A stretch of DNA of 64,000 bases from an uncultured Planctomycetaceae bacterium (GTDB lineage Bacteria > Planctomycetota > Planctomycetia > Planctomycetales > Planctomycetaceae): assembly GCA_943787265.1 (NCBI GenBank), contig CALSLT010000007.1:248001-312000 (forward strand), given 5' to 3'. Below the pieces are notes generated by a model. The model ran no database searches. It saw only the letters and a program-made list of their open reading frames with translations, and was not told where the DNA came from. This document shows, piece by piece, positions 62,326 through 64,000 of this stretch. Numbering within the stretch: position 1 is the stretch's first letter; the number at the start of each line of letters is the position of its first letter. Both the position numbers and the translations under genes were made by a program.

Positions 62326-64000
62326 CCTCCACCTTGAAGCTGGTCATCGTCGTCGCCGCCGGACAGGGTGTCGTTGCCACTGCCACCGGTGATCGTGTCG
62401 CTTCCGGCGTCGCCGTTCAGTGTCAGAGCGATCGCCGCCGCCGCGGCATTGACCGTGTCGTTACCTGATCCGCTTTGGACTTCAATGGCCGCTGTGAATC
62501 CGGAATCGATCGCGAGAACGGTGATTGAATCATCGCCTCCACCAGCGTTAATAATCACAGTGCCGGTCGGGTCGAGAAAATGAACGGTCTCACTCGACGA
62601 GACGCTTGAAAGCCGCATGATCCCGTTGCCGGGCGTACCTTCATCATCGAGCGTGATGATGTCGGCCGTGCCTCCGAATTCAAAGACTCGATTTGTCGCC
62701 AGAATCGAATCGAAAATCGGCTCCAGCCCCGTGTAAAAGACAGTCGTGTTTGACGCGTCAGCAATTAACACCGAACCATCACTGGCATTTGCGAAGCTGT
62801 GAGTGACGCTGTCGACCGAACTTCCCTGCAAGGCCACCGAGTCGTTTCCAAGCTGCCCGTTGTACGTCACAACGTCTGCCACTGAATGATCGACGCTAAG
62901 CAGATCGTCGCCGGCGCCGCCATCAACCAGAATTTCGCCAGTGAAAGCAGAATCGATCGACTCGATTGAAATTGAATCGTTGTCGGTGCCGCCTTCAAGA
63001 AACAGATCGCTGGCTCCAGTGGCGAAGCTCACGGGTGGATCGCCGTTGAGGACAAACTCCGACATTCCATTTCCGGCGATTCCGTCATCCTGAATGACGA
63101 GCGAGTTTGCCAGGTTACTCGCCAGAAGAATCGTCGGCAGATAAGCGTCCCCTCCGTCGACCTGCCAGCCAAGATCGTTCAGACCAGCATAGTCGAGAGC
63201 CGTCAGGTTTTTCCGAACGCCGTCGGCAAGGTCTGGATCGAGTGAGACTTCCGCACCATCGTCCAATAGGTCTTGTTGCCAATGTGCTGGGTCTGCCAGA
63301 GGAACTGGTCCGGAGCCGTCGTATTCCAGAATCGACGAAGACCCAACGAAGACGCCACCAGATACCAGATTGTTGAACGAAGGCGCCGTGCCGAATCCGA
63401 TGACGTGAGCCAACTCGTGAATGGCAGTCGAGAAGAAATCAAATTCGCCAGCTTCCAGACCAGCAGTGTCCAAGCCGAAGTGCCAGTTTGTGCTTTCGTC
63501 AAATGCGATCGACCCTCCAAAGGGAGAGAAGTCTGTCTGTGCGTTGTCAGGTCCGAGCGCTCCCGCCTGACCTCGACCAAGGACAGTGTCGACCCACTGC
63601 TGAACTCCAGTGACGCTACTGGCAAATCCCGGTCCGCCTTCGCCGAGCGATCCGCCAAGATTGCGTGCTCCGACGTAAACACGAATGAGATTTTCGCCGA
63701 CGATCAAGTCTTCAACGTCGAAGGTGCTGCCGTTAGAAGGATCCTCAAACGTTGCAGTCCACGTATCGGCGACGTTGAACTTGTGAGGAATGATTTCGAG
63801 AATCGTATCCTGAAGACGGCTGCCGAGTTCATTTCCGGCTTGCTCCAACGCAACGCGTCGTTCGGGATTGTTGATCGGGTCAAAGAAGTTGGTTGCGTCC
63901 AGCGAGTAGTCAAACTGGAAGGTGATGGCGGGAAGAATTCGTGTCTGCAGAGCTTCGATTTGAGAACTGACAGACTTCTCATCGAGCTGCGCACGACGTC
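62319..64000 (-). CDS. Metzincin-like metalloprotease with RTX repeats, N-terminal part, 5' truncated by window edge
   Basis: The frame is open to the right edge, so the start is outside. The visible part reads LQTRILPAITFQFDYSLDAT, then a protease domain with the zinc motif AIHELAHVIGFG (HELAH at about 63405-63419). A beta-rich region and the first RTX repeats (GSGNDTLSGGDDDDQLQGG) follow. The frame ends at a TAA at 62319-62321, right after GGCGGG. Removing one base of the CCC run at 62322-62324 (plus strand) restores the frame into GNDSLSGG. The third zinc ligand expected in metzincins is not evident after GFG. Probably a secreted surface protease. Confidence 0.82.
   Translation of the reverse strand, partial: RRAQLDEKSVSSQIEALQTRILPAITFQFDYSLDATNFFDPINNPERRVALEQAGNELGSRLQDTILEIIPHKFNVADTWTATFEDPSNGSTFDVEDLIVGENLIRVYVGARNLGGSLGEGGPGFASSVTGVQQWVDTVLGRGQAGALGPDNAQTDFSPFGGSIAFDESTNWHFGLDTAGLEAGEFDFFSTAIHELAHVIGFGTAPSFNNLVSGGVFVGSSSILEYDGSGPVPLADPAHWQQDLLDDGAEVSLDPDLADGVRKNLTALDYAGLNDLGWQVDGGDAYLPTILLASNLANSLVIQDDGIAGNGMSEFVLNGDPPVSFATGASDLFLEGGTDNDSISIESIDSAFTGEILVDGGAGDDLLSVDHSVADVVTYNGQLGNDSVALQGSSVDSVTHSFANASDGSVLIADASNTTVFYTGLEPIFDSILATNRVFEFGGTADIITLDDEGTPGNGIMRLSSVSSSETVHFLDPTGTVIINAGGGDDSITVLAIDSGFTAAIEVQSGSGNDTVNAAAAAIALTLNGDAGSDTITGGSGNDTLSGGDDDDQLQGGGG

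Noticed and set aside
60900-62400. Periodic sequence that could suggest a CRISPR or tandem DNA repeat
   Set aside because: The period is 27 bp and in frame with RTX nonapeptides; repeats are degenerate at DNA level, as expected for coding.

Overview
The window looks like chromosomal DNA of a planctomycete (Planctomycetota), with moderate to high G+C. The clearest markers are a DUF1501 protein next to a DUF1549/DUF1553 protein with a planctomycete-type CxxCH domain, a Tat-exported Gfo/Idh/MocA oxidoreductase, LRR and TPR lipoproteins of planctomycete style, RTX-repeat surface proteins and a DUF6817 gene. The species cannot be fixed from the sequence alone. I saw no tRNA, rRNA, CRISPR array, phage or transposase gene.

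Layout. 1-4.5 kb: signalling and export (hybrid-kinase tail with receiver and HPt, response regulator with an RsbW-like ATPase domain, ABC ATPase plus permease). 4.5-7.4 kb (minus): two secreted proteins of unknown role. 7.9-11.8 kb: csrA with a sigma54-like promoter, an FHA-GAF-sigma54 activator, and ispG. 11.9-17.5 kb: an LRR lipoprotein (minus), then a three-gene set of secreted protein, AAA+ ATPase and TPR lipoprotein. 17.8-31.1 kb: an exopolysaccharide cluster, all plus strand: GT4-FemAB fusion, Wzx flippase-GT4 fusion, PcRGLX/YetA-like protein, hexapeptide acyltransferase, asparagine synthetase, GT4, and a frameshifted GT4. 31.2-35 kb (minus): RNase R and a PAS histidine kinase. 35.1-40.4 kb (minus): a DUF1501/PSD1 module enclosed by two 96-bp direct copies of the 3' end of a DUF6817 gene, with a metallophosphoesterase remnant at one edge.

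41-46.1 kb: a compact second type II fatty-acid or polyketide-like set (two FabZ-like proteins, FabG, an unusually long ACP, a KAS II-like synthase, an alpha/beta hydrolase). 46.3-50.6 kb: a frameshifted membrane HELGH protein, a lipoprotein, a BtpA-family protein, a NUDIX hydrolase and a TPR lipoprotein. 50.6-57.2 kb: a large coiled-coil membrane protein with two CxxCxxxHG motifs, an abundant-looking secreted protein with a strong terminator, a small membrane protein and a Gfo/Idh/MocA oxidoreductase. 57.5-60.8 kb: peptide deformylase and ComEC/Rec2. 60.9-64 kb (minus): a metzincin-like protease with RTX repeats, split by a frameshift and cut by the window end.

The most notable features are the two gene fusions in the exopolysaccharide cluster, the scarred insertion module at 35-40 kb, the self-contained lipid cassette, a family of palindromic intergenic repeats ending in CCTAC, and three single-base frameshifts in otherwise intact genes. 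The frameshifts may be real or may be assembly errors.
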